Source: Prevotella sp. (GTDB lineage Bacteria > Bacteroidota > Bacteroidia > Bacteroidales > Bacteroidaceae). From it: 53,886 nucleotides of DNA. The stretch's first letter is position 1. Every line of letters starts with the position of its first letter. The stretch lies in NCBI GenBank assembly GCA_017443345.1, contig JAFSNR010000036.1:1-53886 (forward strand). Direction: 5' to 3'. A program made the translations under genes and the position numbers. A model generated the notes under the pieces. The model was not told the origin of the DNA. It saw only the letters and a program-made list of their open reading frames with translations, and ran no database searches. Of the stretch, positions 16,671-25,070 are shown piece after piece.

Positions 16671-17735
16671 CTACTTATTAATTATCTCAATTTGTTGGCG
16701 GACGCTCTCTTCGTGGATATTCTCGAAGACGTGGGCGACGAACTCTGGGTCCATGCCACAGAGCGAACCCTGGGCTCCACGCTTGTTCAGGATCTCATTG
16801 TAACGGTTGGCCTGAAGGACGGTCATGTTGTGCTCCTTCTTGTACTGACCAATCTCGCGACACACCTTCATACGCTTTGCGAGCAGGTCCATCAGCTGGT
16901 TGTCGAGCTCATCAATTTGCTTACGCAACTGAGTTATACCCTCTGTGGTGGTCTTCTCATCACGGATAACGAGCAGAGAGAGAATGTAGTCAAGTACATC
17001 AGGCGTTACCTGCTGTTTAGCATCGCTCCAAGCCTTATCAGGATCGCAGTGACTCTCAACAATCAGACCATCGAAACCAAGGTCCATTGCCTGCTGACAG
17101 AGAGGTGCAATCAGTTCACGACGACCTCCAATGTGAGAGGGGTCGCTGATGATCGGCAGATCAGGAATACGACGACGCAGTTCGATGGGAATCTGCCACA
17201 TCGGAGCATTACGGTAGATCTTCTGCTCATAGCTGGAGAAACCACGATGGATGGCTCCCAAACGCTTGATACCAGCCTGGTTCAGACGCTCCAAGGCACC
17301 AATCCAGAGTTCGATGTCAGGGTTCACAGGGTTCTTCACAAACACAGGTACATCAACACCCTTCAGGGCATCGGCAATGGCCTGCATGGCAAAGGGATTG
17401 GCTGAGGTACGGGCACCAATCCACAGGATGTCGATACCATACTTCAGACACAGCTCCACGTGTTCAGGAGTAGCCACCTCAGTAGCGACCAGCATCTTGG
17501 TATCATCCTTCACCTGCTTCAGCCAGACGAGGGCAGGCTCACCATGACCCTCGAAGCCACCTGGTTTCGTACGAGGTTTCCATACACCAGCACGGAAGTT
17601 GTGACAGCCTTTCATGGCCAGTTCACGGGCTGTAGTCATCACTTGTTCCTCAGTCTCTGCAGAGCAAGGGCCTGCAATCACGAAGGGACGTTCATTGTCA
17701 CTCGGTAAATTCAATGGTGCTAATTCCAGTTCCAT
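16671..17735 (-). CDS. Bifunctional DAHP synthase/chorismate mutase
   Basis: A 354-residue two-domain enzyme. Residues 1 to about 255 are a 3-deoxy-7-phosphoheptulonate synthase of the KDOPS-like type: FVIAGPCSAE, FRAGVWKPRT, WIGARTSANP, KNPVNPD, AIHRGFS, SDPSHIGG and ESHCDPDKAWSD. Residues about 262-354 form an AroQ-type chorismate mutase (ITQLRKQIDELDNQLMDLLAKR). It therefore catalyses the first step of the shikimate pathway and the chorismate-to-prephenate step, bracketing the pathway. The fusion is the usual Bacteroidota arrangement and the mutase domain often controls the synthase. Two bases separate it from the aminotransferase gene. Confidence 0.93.
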   Translation of the reverse strand: MELELAPLNLPSDNERPFVIAGPCSAETEEQVMTTARELAMKGCHNFRAGVWKPRTKPGGFEGHGEPALVWLKQVKDDTKMLVATEVATPEHVELCLKYGIDILWIGARTSANPFAMQAIADALKGVDVPVFVKNPVNPDIELWIGALERLNQAGIKRLGAIHRGFSSYEQKIYRNAPMWQIPIELRRRIPDLPIISDPSHIGGRRELIAPLCQQAMDLGFDGLIVESHCDPDKAWSDAKQQVTPDVLDYILSLLVIRDEKTTTEGITQLRKQIDELDNQLMDLLAKRMKVCREIGQYKKEHNMTVLQANRYNEILNKRGAQGSLCGMDPEFVAHVFENIHEESVRQQIEIINK

Positions 17736-17737
17736 AA

Positions 17738-18898
17738 TTATATCGTTTTTTTAATTCTTTCTAATGCTTCCTTGATTTTTTCTTCTTTCGCACAGAGGGA
17801 GATGCGGATATAACGCTCGCCATTAGAGCCGAAGATAAAGCCTGGGGTGATGAAGACACGGGCTTCGTGGAGAACCTTTTCTGTCAGGTCTTCTACATTC
17901 TGGATGTCTGCAGGAATCTTTCCCCAAAGGAACATTCCCACCTGATTCTTGTCGTAGGTACAACCCAAGACATCCATGATCTTCTCAGCCCACTGACGAC
18001 GACGGGCATAGGTTTCGATATTGAACTCGCGATGCCAAGCCTCATCATTCTTATATGCCTCAGCAGCAGCGAGTTGGATACCACGGAAGGTACCGCTCTC
18101 GATATTCGACTGTACCTTAAGTATCCATGAGATAAACTCAGCATTCGTAGCGCAAAGACCCACACGCCAGCCTGGCATATTATGACTCTTCGACATCGAG
18201 TTGAACTCGATACAGCACTCCTTCGCACCAGGCACCTGGAGGATACTAAGATGCTCCTCGCTGAGGATAAAGCTGTAGGGGTTGTCATTCACCACCACGA
18301 TACTATGCTCTTGGGCAAACTTCACCAGTCGCTCATAAGTTGCACGCTGGGCACGACCACCAGTCGGCATATTGGGATAGTTGGTCCACATGAGCTTCAC
18401 CCGTGAGAGATCCATCTTCTCAAGTTCCTCAAAATCAGGCTGCCAGCCATTATCCTCACGAAGATTGTAATTCACAATCTTCGCACCAAGAATCTTAGAT
18501 AAAGATGTATAGGTGGGATAGCCAGGATTAGGCACCAACACCTCGTCGCCAGGATTCACGAAGGCGAGCGTCACATGTAGGATACCCTCTTTAGAACCAA
18601 TCAAAGGCAAAACCTCCGTCTTTGCATCGAGATCGACACCATACCAACGCTTATAGAATCCACACATAGCCTCACGAAGCTCTGGTGTACCCTGTGTAGG
18701 CTGATAACCATGAGCATTGGGTTGACGAGCCACCTCACAGAGTTTCTCGATGGTCTGCTCTGATGGGGGCATGTCAGGACTGCCGATGGCAAGGCTGATG
18801 ATGTCCTTACCCTCTGCATTCATCTGGGCTACTTCCTTTAATTTCCTACTGAAATAGTACTCCTGTACTAAACTCAATCTGTCTGCTGGTTGTATCAT
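17738..18898 (-). CDS. PLP-dependent aminotransferase, probably aromatic
   Basis: A 386-residue class I/II aminotransferase. Visible motifs: GSPDMPPS, the phosphate-binding region LIGSKEGI, NPGYPTY, the NYPNMPTGG segment, and the PLP-binding Lys237 in NSMSKSHNMPGWRVG. Its place between the prephenate dehydratase and DAHP synthase/chorismate mutase genes indicates transamination of phenylpyruvate and 4-hydroxyphenylpyruvate to Phe and Tyr; a role with prephenate itself is also possible. Substrate range cannot be read from the sequence. Nineteen base pairs separate it from the prephenate dehydratase gene. Confidence 0.88.
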   Translation of the reverse strand: MIQPADRLSLVQEYYFSRKLKEVAQMNAEGKDIISLAIGSPDMPPSEQTIEKLCEVARQPNAHGYQPTQGTPELREAMCGFYKRWYGVDLDAKTEVLPLIGSKEGILHVTLAFVNPGDEVLVPNPGYPTYTSLSKILGAKIVNYNLREDNGWQPDFEELEKMDLSRVKLMWTNYPNMPTGGRAQRATYERLVKFAQEHSIVVVNDNPYSFILSEEHLSILQVPGAKECCIEFNSMSKSHNMPGWRVGLCATNAEFISWILKVQSNIESGTFRGIQLAAAEAYKNDEAWHREFNIETYARRRQWAEKIMDVLGCTYDKNQVGMFLWGKIPADIQNVEDLTEKVLHEARVFITPGFIFGSNGERYIRISLCAKEEKIKEALERIKKTI

Positions 18899-18916
18899 AA
18901 CTTCAATTCTTCAATT

Positions 18917-19759
18917 CTAGTTTGTCTGTCTCCCGTCTTTATATTCTCCTAAAATCTTTAAGTCATTTGTAAGTGGAATAATCGCATCGATCGACTGACG
19001 GTATCGTGTCAGATCGTTGTACATCACATCGACATAGAACAGATACTCCCACTCTCGTCCGATAATTGGCAGCGACTGAATCTTCGTCAGGTTGATCTTG
19101 TAGAATGAGAGAATCGCGAGCACATGAGAGAGCGAACCTTCCTCATGAGGCAACGAGAAGACGATGCTCGACTTATTAGCCTCTGTCAGAGGACGCAGCA
19201 TATCGGCCTTATTGGGATTCGACACCACGAGGAAACGGGTGAAGTTGTGCTTGTTGTCCTCGATATGGTTTTCGAGCACCTTCAGACCATAGAGTTTGGC
19301 GGCTTCAGCATGACAGATGGCAGCCCAACCTTTCTTCTGTCCCTCAGCAATCATCTTGGCAGAACCTGCTGTATCCTCGGCCTCCACATTCTTCAGTTGG
19401 GGATGCTGGGCCAGGAACTGACGACACTGCATCAGTGCCACAGGATGAGAGTGGACCTCAGTGATCGTATCCCAGTCATCCTCAGGCAAGCAGCAGATAC
19501 AGTGCGAGATATGCAGTTTGTGCTCTCCAACGATTGTGGTTCCTGAGTCGCGCAACAGCTCGTAGTTGTGCAACAGCGAACCAGCAATGGTATTCTCGAT
19601 GGCGAGCATGCCAATGGCGGTGGGATCCTGTTTGATGTTGGCAAAGACTTGCTCGAAGGTTGAACAACAAATCAACTGTATCTGTTCTCCTTCGAAATAC
19701 AGGTGTGCCGCGATATCGTGGAACGACCCGATCAGTCCTTGTATGGCGATTCTCTTCAT
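18917..19759 (-). CDS. pheA: Prephenate dehydratase with ACT domain
   Basis: A 280-residue enzyme converting prephenate to phenylpyruvate. The catalytic region (about 1-185) has AIENTIAGSLLHNY and the conserved NFTRFLVVS with the Thr-Arg-Phe triad. The C-terminal ACT domain (about 195-275) includes GSLSHVLAILSFYKINLTKIQSLP, the Phe-binding loop; the usual Glu-Ser-Arg-Pro is replaced by Gln-Ser-Leu-Pro, so Phe feedback may be altered. First gene of the aromatic operon; the mRNA leader just upstream encodes a Tyr/Phe-rich peptide and a terminator hairpin, so transcription is probably controlled by aminoacyl-tRNA supply. Confidence 0.92.
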   Translation of the reverse strand: MKRIAIQGLIGSFHDIAAHLYFEGEQIQLICCSTFEQVFANIKQDPTAIGMLAIENTIAGSLLHNYELLRDSGTTIVGEHKLHISHCICCLPEDDWDTITEVHSHPVALMQCRQFLAQHPQLKNVEAEDTAGSAKMIAEGQKKGWAAICHAEAAKLYGLKVLENHIEDNKHNFTRFLVVSNPNKADMLRPLTEANKSSIVFSLPHEEGSLSHVLAILSFYKINLTKIQSLPIIGREWEYLFYVDVMYNDLTRYRQSIDAIIPLTNDLKILGEYKDGRQTN

Positions 19760-19803
19760 TTTCTTATTTTACTTTTTTACCTTTTTACTTTTTTACCTTC
19801 AAT

Positions 19804-19838
19804 AAAAAACTCCGCTTTCACCTTGTTGTGAAGCGGAG
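19804..19838 (-). terminator. Attenuator terminator of the Phe/Tyr operon
   Basis: In the transcript, CTCCGCTTCAC pairs with GTGAAAGCGGAG (one bulged A) around a 6-nt loop, followed by six U. It lies between the leader peptide and pheA. The 5' arm of this terminator is also perfectly complementary over 10 bases to GTGAAGCGGA at 19889-19898 within the leader peptide codons, giving a mutually exclusive antiterminator. Confidence 0.88.
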
Positions 19839-19845
19839 CCTTATT

Positions 19846-19876
19846 TCAATTCTTCAATTTTTCAATTCTTCAATTT
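19846..19876. repeat. Period-8 TTCAATTC tract
   Basis: Alternating 8-mers TTCAATTC / TTCAATTT repeated about four times between the leader peptide stop and the terminator. A similar period-8 tract (TTTTTACC type) is at 19771-19798. Part of the dispersed short-period repeat family of this genome region. Confidence 0.6.
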
Positions 19877-19953
19877 TACTTACGGCCTTCCGCTTCACAA
19901 TTGCTTGCAAAGTAAAAGTAATAGCCGTAAAAGTAAGCGTTCAACTTTGACAT
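19876..19953 (-). CDS. Phe/Tyr leader peptide
   Basis: A 25-codon ORF (ATG 19953, TAA 19876) whose residues 6-16 read AYFYGYYFYFA: five Tyr and four Phe in eleven residues. It starts about 21 nt after the predicted transcription start and ends just before an attenuator terminator and pheA. This is the classic layout of ribosome-mediated attenuation: stalling at Tyr or Phe codons leaves the segment at 19889-19898 free to pair with the 5' arm of the terminator, allowing read-through; fast translation covers it and the terminator forms. Confidence 0.9.
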   Translation of the reverse strand: MSKLNAYFYGYYFYFASNCEAEGRK

Positions 19954-19980
19954 AATTCTCGTTTTTGTCGTTATCGGCTG

Positions 19981-20012
19981 CAAAATTATCATATTTCTGC
20001 GAAACAAACAAA
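19981..20012 (-). promoter_or_regulatory. Promoter of the Phe/Tyr operon
   Basis: Minus-strand TTTG (20009-20012) and TAATTTTG (19981-19988) with a 20-base spacer match the Bacteroidota -33/-7 consensus. The start site would be near 19974, in front of the leader peptide. Confidence 0.75.
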
Positions 20013-20055
20013 TATTTTGCAAGAAAAATTGCATTTCTGCTTACATTTTTCTATT

Positions 20056-20781
20056 TCACAGCTTGAATCGGCGCCAAATCCACCTGGGAATGCGTCTCCA
20101 GAACATGGTCAGCAGATGGTATCGCCAATCAATCACAGCAATATGCTTCTCACTCTTGATGGCTGCCACAATATCCCTGGCCACCTGTTCAGGCTTCAGC
20201 ATCATTGGATATTTAAAATCGCCTGAAAGTAGGGCTGTATCCACGAAGCCAGGACGGATATCCGTAAACTTAATGTTCAGTCCCCGTTGATGGGCCTGTT
20301 GCTCTAATGCCTGCAGATAGACATTCTGCATCGCTTTCGTCGCAGAATAGGCAGGAGCAGGTCCTAGTCCCTTCGTACCAGCTATCGAGGTGATGGCAGC
20401 GATATGTCCACCACCATTCTCCGCAAAGTAACGATAGGCTGCGCCAATCATCTTTGTAAAACCAAGGGCATTCGTGCGGACGGTGGCCAACTCGGGCTCC
20501 TCGGCCAACTCCCTATTCTGCTTACCAATACCTGATGCGTAGAAGAACAGGTCCATGCCACCTATCCTTTTTATTAAGAGACTCAGCTGGTCCGTAGCAC
20601 TACTCGTCGTCACATCGATCTTAGCCACCTTCACTCTGTCGGGCGTCTCATGCATCGTCGCCAACAAAAGCCCTTCACGACGGGCTGCCAGTCCTACTGT
20701 CCAACCCTCATTGATCAGGATCCGAGCCACTTCCTTACCAATACCAGAAGAGGCACCTATCACTATCGCCCTTTTCGTCAT
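20056..20781 (-). CDS. Short-chain dehydrogenase/reductase
   Basis: A 241-residue SDR-family NAD(P)-dependent oxidoreductase. The nucleotide-binding motif GASSGIGKE is at the N-terminus, followed by AARREG, and the catalytic Ser-Tyr-Lys set in ITSIAG and YSATKAM. I chose the ATG at 20781, which overlaps the upstream HD-domain gene by 4 bp (ATGA); an in-frame ATG nine bases earlier is possible. The C-terminus is basic and aromatic (RRIPRWIWRRFKL), perhaps membrane-associated. Substrate unknown. Confidence 0.88.
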   Translation of the reverse strand: MTKRAIVIGASSGIGKEVARILINEGWTVGLAARREGLLLATMHETPDRVKVAKIDVTTSSATDQLSLLIKRIGGMDLFFYASGIGKQNRELAEEPELATVRTNALGFTKMIGAAYRYFAENGGGHIAAITSIAGTKGLGPAPAYSATKAMQNVYLQALEQQAHQRGLNIKFTDIRPGFVDTALLSGDFKYPMMLKPEQVARDIVAAIKSEKHIAVIDWRYHLLTMFWRRIPRWIWRRFKL

Positions 20782-21431
20782 GCTCCCCATTGTTCTAACA
20801 TCTCATCACGTTCCAAATCACTAATCAAGATCTCTGCCAATGCCTCAATCATCTCCACAGGCACCAGAAAACGCTGATCACTACTGTGGGGATTGATGGC
20901 CTGGAGGAAATGTCCCATCTCATCCTTATAGACAACCTTCATCCGATTGTCCCCTCCTTCATCCCCAGAACAAGAATAGGCTACATTCGCCAAACGGTCA
21001 CAGAGTTTCACAAACGGGGCATAGGGCGTTTCGCGAATACCTTTGTAGTACTTCTCCCCTGCCCTCTCTGCACGTGTACGCCCTTTATCATTGGTCAGCG
21101 CATAGACTACCTCCGTAGCCATCAGGGCCTGTTCTTCCGTCAACACGTTCCTGGCCTGACGCATCACGTCGTTATAGGTCAGTCGCGCATCCTCGATACT
21201 GTCGTGAAAAAAACCTGCAAAGAACAAGGGCAACACGTCGTCCTCCACAGCACAGACCAGATGACCATACTCCCTGACACCTTCCACCACCATATCCAGA
21301 TGGTATCCATAAGGCAGATTATCGCCATAAATCTGATTCACGCTCTGATGCAACTCATGGGCTGCTTTGCGCATCTGTTCAATCTTGTCCGCGTACTGAT
21401 TCTGATATGTCTGAAACTCCTCTTTAGTCAT
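20778..21431 (-). CDS. HD-domain phosphohydrolase
   Basis: A 217-residue protein with an HD metal-dependent hydrolase pattern: His in GYHLDMV, FFHDSIED, and KLCDRLANV. This arrangement is that of the RelA/SpoT hydrolase-like and related nucleotide phosphohydrolases. No synthetase domain is present, so it could be a small alarmone hydrolase or another nucleotidase. Overlaps the SDR gene by 4 bp; operon with it. Confidence 0.8.
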   Translation of the reverse strand: MTKEEFQTYQNQYADKIEQMRKAAHELHQSVNQIYGDNLPYGYHLDMVVEGVREYGHLVCAVEDDVLPLFFAGFFHDSIEDARLTYNDVMRQARNVLTEEQALMATEVVYALTNDKGRTRAERAGEKYYKGIRETPYAPFVKLCDRLANVAYSCSGDEGGDNRMKVVYKDEMGHFLQAINPHSSDQRFLVPVEMIEALAEILISDLERDEMLEQWGA

Positions 21432-21449
21432 AAAGATATTTGGTATTAA

Positions 21450-21968
21450 CTATTTAACCACAAAACCGTTCTTAGTCCTGCGAAAGGCATCCTGACGGAG
21501 ATCGCCTTTGACGAGGTCAAAGTAGGTGGCTGGATTCCTGGGATTCCCATTCACACGGGTTTCGAAATGCAGATGGGGTGTAGAGGCTCGACCTGTCTGC
21601 CCTGTGAGGGCGATGGCTTGTCCAGCTCGGACCCTGGCACCCTTTTTGACAAGGTTTTTCGAGTTGTGTGCATAGTAGGTCTCCAGTCCGTTGGCATGTT
21701 TGATACGTACCAGATTGCCATAGCCCGAGAAAGGGCCTGAAAAAACGACCTCCCCATCGAAGGCTGCATAGATCCTATCCTTGTTCTTCGTCTTGAGATC
21801 CACCCCCGTATGGCGCCTACCGTCACGTTGTCCATAGGGACTGATGACCTTCGCCCCTGGCAGAGGGAAGTACCACTTGCCAGTGTCTCCTGTTTCTGTC
21901 GGATAGTTGCGATGAGAGCAACCCGACAACAGCAACAGGAGACCCAGTAGTGGTAGAAGCCGTTTCAT
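21450..21968 (-). CDS. M23-family peptidase lipoprotein
   Basis: A 172-residue lipoprotein. ATG at 21968 gives MKRLLPLLGLLLLLSGC with lipobox Cys17. The LytM/M23 metal site is complete: HTGVD (HxxxD) and PHLHFE (HxH), with GYGNLVRIKH and TGRAST between. Such enzymes cut peptidoglycan cross-links or serve as inactive activators; here the ligands look intact. It follows the C1 peptidase gene by 15 bp on the same strand. Confidence 0.9.
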   Translation of the reverse strand: MKRLLPLLGLLLLLSGCSHRNYPTETGDTGKWYFPLPGAKVISPYGQRDGRRHTGVDLKTKNKDRIYAAFDGEVVFSGPFSGYGNLVRIKHANGLETYYAHNSKNLVKKGARVRAGQAIALTGQTGRASTPHLHFETRVNGNPRNPATYFDLVKGDLRQDAFRRTKNGFVVK

Positions 21969-21983
21969 CAACAAAGCTCGTCT

Positions 21984-23372
21984 TTATTCGTCAGGCAGGA
22001 AGAGCGGATCCTCAGGCATCAGCATCACAGGCTTGCCGTCAGCTGCCTTCAGGATATTCTCTGGCACATACTTCTTGTCGACCACCAGACGGAACATATA
22101 CTCACGGAACCAGCGATCAGTCATGATCAGACAACCCTGCTGTCCCCAGGTGGCACCCCATGAGTTCTCCACCTTCCACTTGATGGCTTTCCCACTCTCA
22201 TCGAGATCGACTGCCGTCAGAGTCATCGCGTGGGTAGAGCCACTGTCGAACGTCGAGATACGCTGGGCTTTGTCCATACCAAAGGTGGTACCAAAGAGTG
22301 AACCATAGTCAAAGTTCTCCGTATCGGCATAGCCACGCTTACGATCGAGGAACTTACCCACATCGTAACTGCTATACATCTTACGACCATCCTTCAGGGA
22401 GGCAATGGCCATCTGCTCGATGTCCTCCATAGGCAGGTTCACGTATTTCCAGTTGTGACCATCGTAGGTATGACGATCGTACTCTACCTCGTAGGTCTTG
22501 TAATACGGACGACGAGGATCGTTCATCGCCATGATGAAAGTACCATTGATAGGACCTCCCACGACTTCCTTGGCAAACTGCAACGGGGTGTACTCCTTAG
22601 CTGGTGCCATGGCTTTGCCATCCTTATCCTTAAAGGCATAGGTGAACGTCTGGACAGGTTCGCCGATCGTGAGACTAAGGATGCGATAGACCTCAGAGAG
22701 CATCCGGGTCTTGGCCTTGTTGATATCAGTAGCCGATTTCTTCGCTGCCACCATATCTCGCAACTGGAGTCCGAACTCACGCAGTTTCGACGCAACGATC
22801 CTGGCTGCCATCGAGGTGTTGTCGCTGGAATACGACTCAGGCATCACCTCAGAGGGTACCAGACCATATTTGTCGACTAGGTCGGAAACGCCACAGAATG
22901 TACCACCATCGTTGATGGGATGATGGAAGAAGAACTGCACACGCTGATGATCGATGGGCTCCTTGGCCGTATCGATGGCACCCTGCAACATCAGATTGGC
23001 CTTCTCGAGCTGATCCCAGAAGAAGAGATAAGCCTGTGAGAACTCCATATTGACTGAATCGCGCTGGGCCAGATTGGAACGCAACACATTCAGTCCGCTG
23101 AACATCCAGCAGCGACCTGATGACTTCTGGTCTGTAATCGACTGCTTGGGCGTCTCTACACTGAAATAGGTATCGAGGGCACGGGCATTCTGATGATTCT
23201 TGGCCAGTGCGTCGATGCTGTTAGCGGCAATGGCATTGGCAATAGCACGGTTGACAGGCTGCTGACTACGCTGGATCTCACGTAACATCTCCTGTGAGAT
23301 ACCTCCCGTCTGAGCCTGAGCCGACACCAGAAAAGCCGACAGACAAGCTGTTAGGATCAAGTTTCGTCTCAT
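21984..23372 (-). CDS. C1-family (bleomycin hydrolase/aminopeptidase C-like) peptidase
   Basis: A 462-residue cysteine peptidase with a signal peptide (ending SAQAQ). Catalytic Cys in SSGRCWMFSGLNVLR, catalytic His in GSTHAMTLTAVD, and Asn in VENSWG, the papain-fold triad in the order and spacing of aminopeptidase C. Unlike the cytosolic family members this one carries an export signal, as is common in Bacteroidota. Its ATG overlaps the stop of the M48 gene by 4 bp, so the two peptidases and the M23 gene form one unit. Confidence 0.9.
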   Translation of the reverse strand: MRRNLILTACLSAFLVSAQAQTGGISQEMLREIQRSQQPVNRAIANAIAANSIDALAKNHQNARALDTYFSVETPKQSITDQKSSGRCWMFSGLNVLRSNLAQRDSVNMEFSQAYLFFWDQLEKANLMLQGAIDTAKEPIDHQRVQFFFHHPINDGGTFCGVSDLVDKYGLVPSEVMPESYSSDNTSMAARIVASKLREFGLQLRDMVAAKKSATDINKAKTRMLSEVYRILSLTIGEPVQTFTYAFKDKDGKAMAPAKEYTPLQFAKEVVGGPINGTFIMAMNDPRRPYYKTYEVEYDRHTYDGHNWKYVNLPMEDIEQMAIASLKDGRKMYSSYDVGKFLDRKRGYADTENFDYGSLFGTTFGMDKAQRISTFDSGSTHAMTLTAVDLDESGKAIKWKVENSWGATWGQQGCLIMTDRWFREYMFRLVVDKKYVPENILKAADGKPVMLMPEDPLFLPDE

Positions 23373-24268
23373 TTCTTAGTCGTTTTCTTTGTGGTTATTG
23401 TCTTCTTTGTTGTTGTCTGCTTAGTTGTTGTGGCCTTGGCAGCAGTGGTAGTTGTCGTCTTGGGCTTGTAGTACTTCTGAGCCTCAGGCAACCACCCCTG
23501 AATCTGCTTGATACGGGTGGCATCTGAGGGGTGATCGCTCAGGAACTCAGCTGTCTGGTTCTTCGACGATGCAGCCATACGCTGCCAGAACGTGACAGCA
23601 GCCTGGGGATCATAACCAGCCATCGCTGCGAAGATCAGTCCCATGTGGTCGGCCTCACTCTCGTGATTACAAGAATATTTCAGGTTGCTGAAGTTAAAGC
23701 CCTGGGCAGCAACGGCCTGGATAATCGAGGTCGTGCTTGTTCCCAAACCCATACCACCAAGGACAGCGGCACCAATCTGCATACCATACTGCTGCTTCAT
23801 CTGGGTACTCATCTGCTCAGCTGAGTGACGGGCTACGGCATGGGCAATCTCATGACCCAACACAATGGCCAACGAGGCCTCATCCTGGGTGACAGGCAGG
23901 ATGCCCTCATAGACACAGATCAGTCCACCAGGCATACACCAGGCATTCACCTGATTGTCCTGCACGAGATTGAACTGCCACTTGTAGTACTGCAGATCGT
24001 TCTGCAGACCTGCCGAGGTCAGATAGTTGGTGACGGCATTGGCCAGGTTCTGGCCTACCCTTTTCACCATCGCCGTATTGGCGGCATTCGTAGAGAGTTT
24101 GGCACTCTTCATGAAATCCTGATACTGCTGAGTGGAGAGGCTGAGGATATCACCATCGCTCACCATCAGACTCTGCTGACGCCCTGTAATGGGCACTGTG
24201 TTGGTCGTACCGCAGCTGACGAGCACTGCAGCCACCAATGACATAAGAATAATCTTTAAACTTTTCAT
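23369..24268 (-). CDS. M48-family metallopeptidase lipoprotein
   Basis: A 299-residue protein, lipobox Cys about residue 19 (AVLVSC). Zinc site HEIAH in VLGHEIAHAVARHSA and the third ligand in NHESEADHMG; a WQRM-A segment and DHPSDATRIKQI follow, as in the BepA/LoiP-like periplasmic peptidases of outer-membrane quality control. The last about 32 residues are a Thr/Lys-rich low-complexity tail, unusual for the family and possibly wall- or DNA-binding or simply disordered. Confidence 0.9.
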   Translation of the reverse strand: MKSLKIILMSLVAAVLVSCGTTNTVPITGRQQSLMVSDGDILSLSTQQYQDFMKSAKLSTNAANTAMVKRVGQNLANAVTNYLTSAGLQNDLQYYKWQFNLVQDNQVNAWCMPGGLICVYEGILPVTQDEASLAIVLGHEIAHAVARHSAEQMSTQMKQQYGMQIGAAVLGGMGLGTSTTSIIQAVAAQGFNFSNLKYSCNHESEADHMGLIFAAMAGYDPQAAVTFWQRMAASSKNQTAEFLSDHPSDATRIKQIQGWLPEAQKYYKPKTTTTTAAKATTTKQTTTKKTITTKKTTKK

Positions 24269-24340
24269 CTTTTTTGCTAATTATTGGTTTCTGACTGCAA
24301 AATAAGCAAAAAAAAATGAGACTGACAAATTTTAGGCATA

Positions 24341-24370
24341 AAAAGAGAGGCATTCCTCGCGGAATGCCTC
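24341..24370 (-). terminator. Rho-independent terminator
   Basis: Perfect 10-bp stem (GAGGCATTCC / GGAATGCCTC) with a 4-nt loop, followed on the minus strand by TCTTTTTA. It ends the transcript of the 120-residue protein gene at 24398. Confidence 0.85.
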
Positions 24371-24397
24371 CAAATTACAAATTTTCTACTAACTTTC

Positions 24398-24760
24398 TTA
24401 TTTTACGAGACCACGGTTATTAAGCGTGGTGTTCAACAGTGTGAGATAAGTACGCATCTGCTTGTCGTTCAGCACGTAACGCATCCACTTAACATCGTTC
24501 TCGATGGCACGGTCTACAAGAGCCTTGCGATCGCTGCTACCATACTGAGCAGCAAACATCAGCTCAGAAGCAAACGTGTGGTGAATCTCAGCTACAGCTT
24601 CCTTCTGGTCGTCTGCCAGATTCAGTGCTGATGAGAGCTTATTCATATTTACATTCAACTCGTAAGCCTCAACGTTGTTAACACTGGCTGCGTTCTCACC
24701 TTCGGCAAATGCGGTTGTCATACTCAGCATTGCTACTAATGTCAAAAACATCTTTTTCAT
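24398..24760 (-). CDS. Small secreted helical protein
   Basis: A 120-residue protein with a signal peptide (ending TAFAEG). The mature part is helical: ELNVNMNKLSSALNLADDQKEAVAEIHHTFASELMFA followed by two more helices and KQMRTYLTLLNTTLNNRG. The LxLxxxQ...E pattern recalls periplasmic CpxP/Spy-like chaperone helices, but the LTXXQ motif is not exact. Monocistronic, with strong promoter and terminator and a structured leader, so probably highly expressed. Function unknown. Confidence 0.75.
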   Translation of the reverse strand: MKKMFLTLVAMLSMTTAFAEGENAASVNNVEAYELNVNMNKLSSALNLADDQKEAVAEIHHTFASELMFAAQYGSSDRKALVDRAIENDVKWMRYVLNDKQMRTYLTLLNTTLNNRGLVK

Positions 24761-24801
24761 CTTTTTACCCTTTCTTAATTTTAATGTTACCCTAAAAACA
24801 T

Positions 24802-24846
24802 GAGCCCTTTTGGCTTACGCCGCATTCCCGATTAACGGGACAGCTC
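24802..24846 (-). ncRNA. Candidate structured mRNA leader (three-way junction)
   Basis: The about 110-nt 5' leader of the 120-residue gene contains UGAGC...GCUCA closing a junction with two short hairpins: CCCG-UUAAU-CGGG and GGC-GUAA-GCC (a GNRA loop). Compact, GC-rich structure in an AT-rich leader suggests a cis-regulatory RNA or an mRNA-stabilising element. I do not recognise it as a known riboswitch class. Confidence 0.45.
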
Positions 24847-24876
24847 AAATATCCTGTTTTATGTCTTTTGACGGTG

Positions 24877-24907
24877 CAAAGGTACGGTGATTTTTTGATT
24901 TGCGCAA
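24877..24907 (-). promoter_or_regulatory. Promoter for the 120-residue secreted protein
   Basis: Minus-strand TTG (24905-24907), 20-base spacer, and TACCTTTG (24877-24884). Predicted start near 24870, giving the long structured leader. Confidence 0.65.
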
Positions 24908-25027
24908 GCGTTTACGTAAAATTGTGCGCGTTAACAGCCCTTTTGTTGACGCATATCAAATAAACGCGATAATAAGGTTTTTTTCATATTTTTTTTGCAA
25001 AGTAGCCCTTTTTTCGGGGAAAATGCG

Positions 25028-25035
25028 TACCTTTG
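25028..25035 (+). promoter_or_regulatory. -7 box for the SlyD-like gene
   Basis: TACCTTTG, 35 bp upstream of the ATG at 25071. The -33 region is a T-rich tract without an exact TTTG at the preferred spacing. Confidence 0.5.
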
Positions 25036-25070
25036 TCCCCCAAATCAATATATTATATATAATAAGGTAT

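Noticed and set aside
24802-24846. Known riboswitch (preQ1, c-di-GMP or similar)
   Set aside because: Stem arrangement and conserved bases of those classes are not present; left as an unclassified leader.
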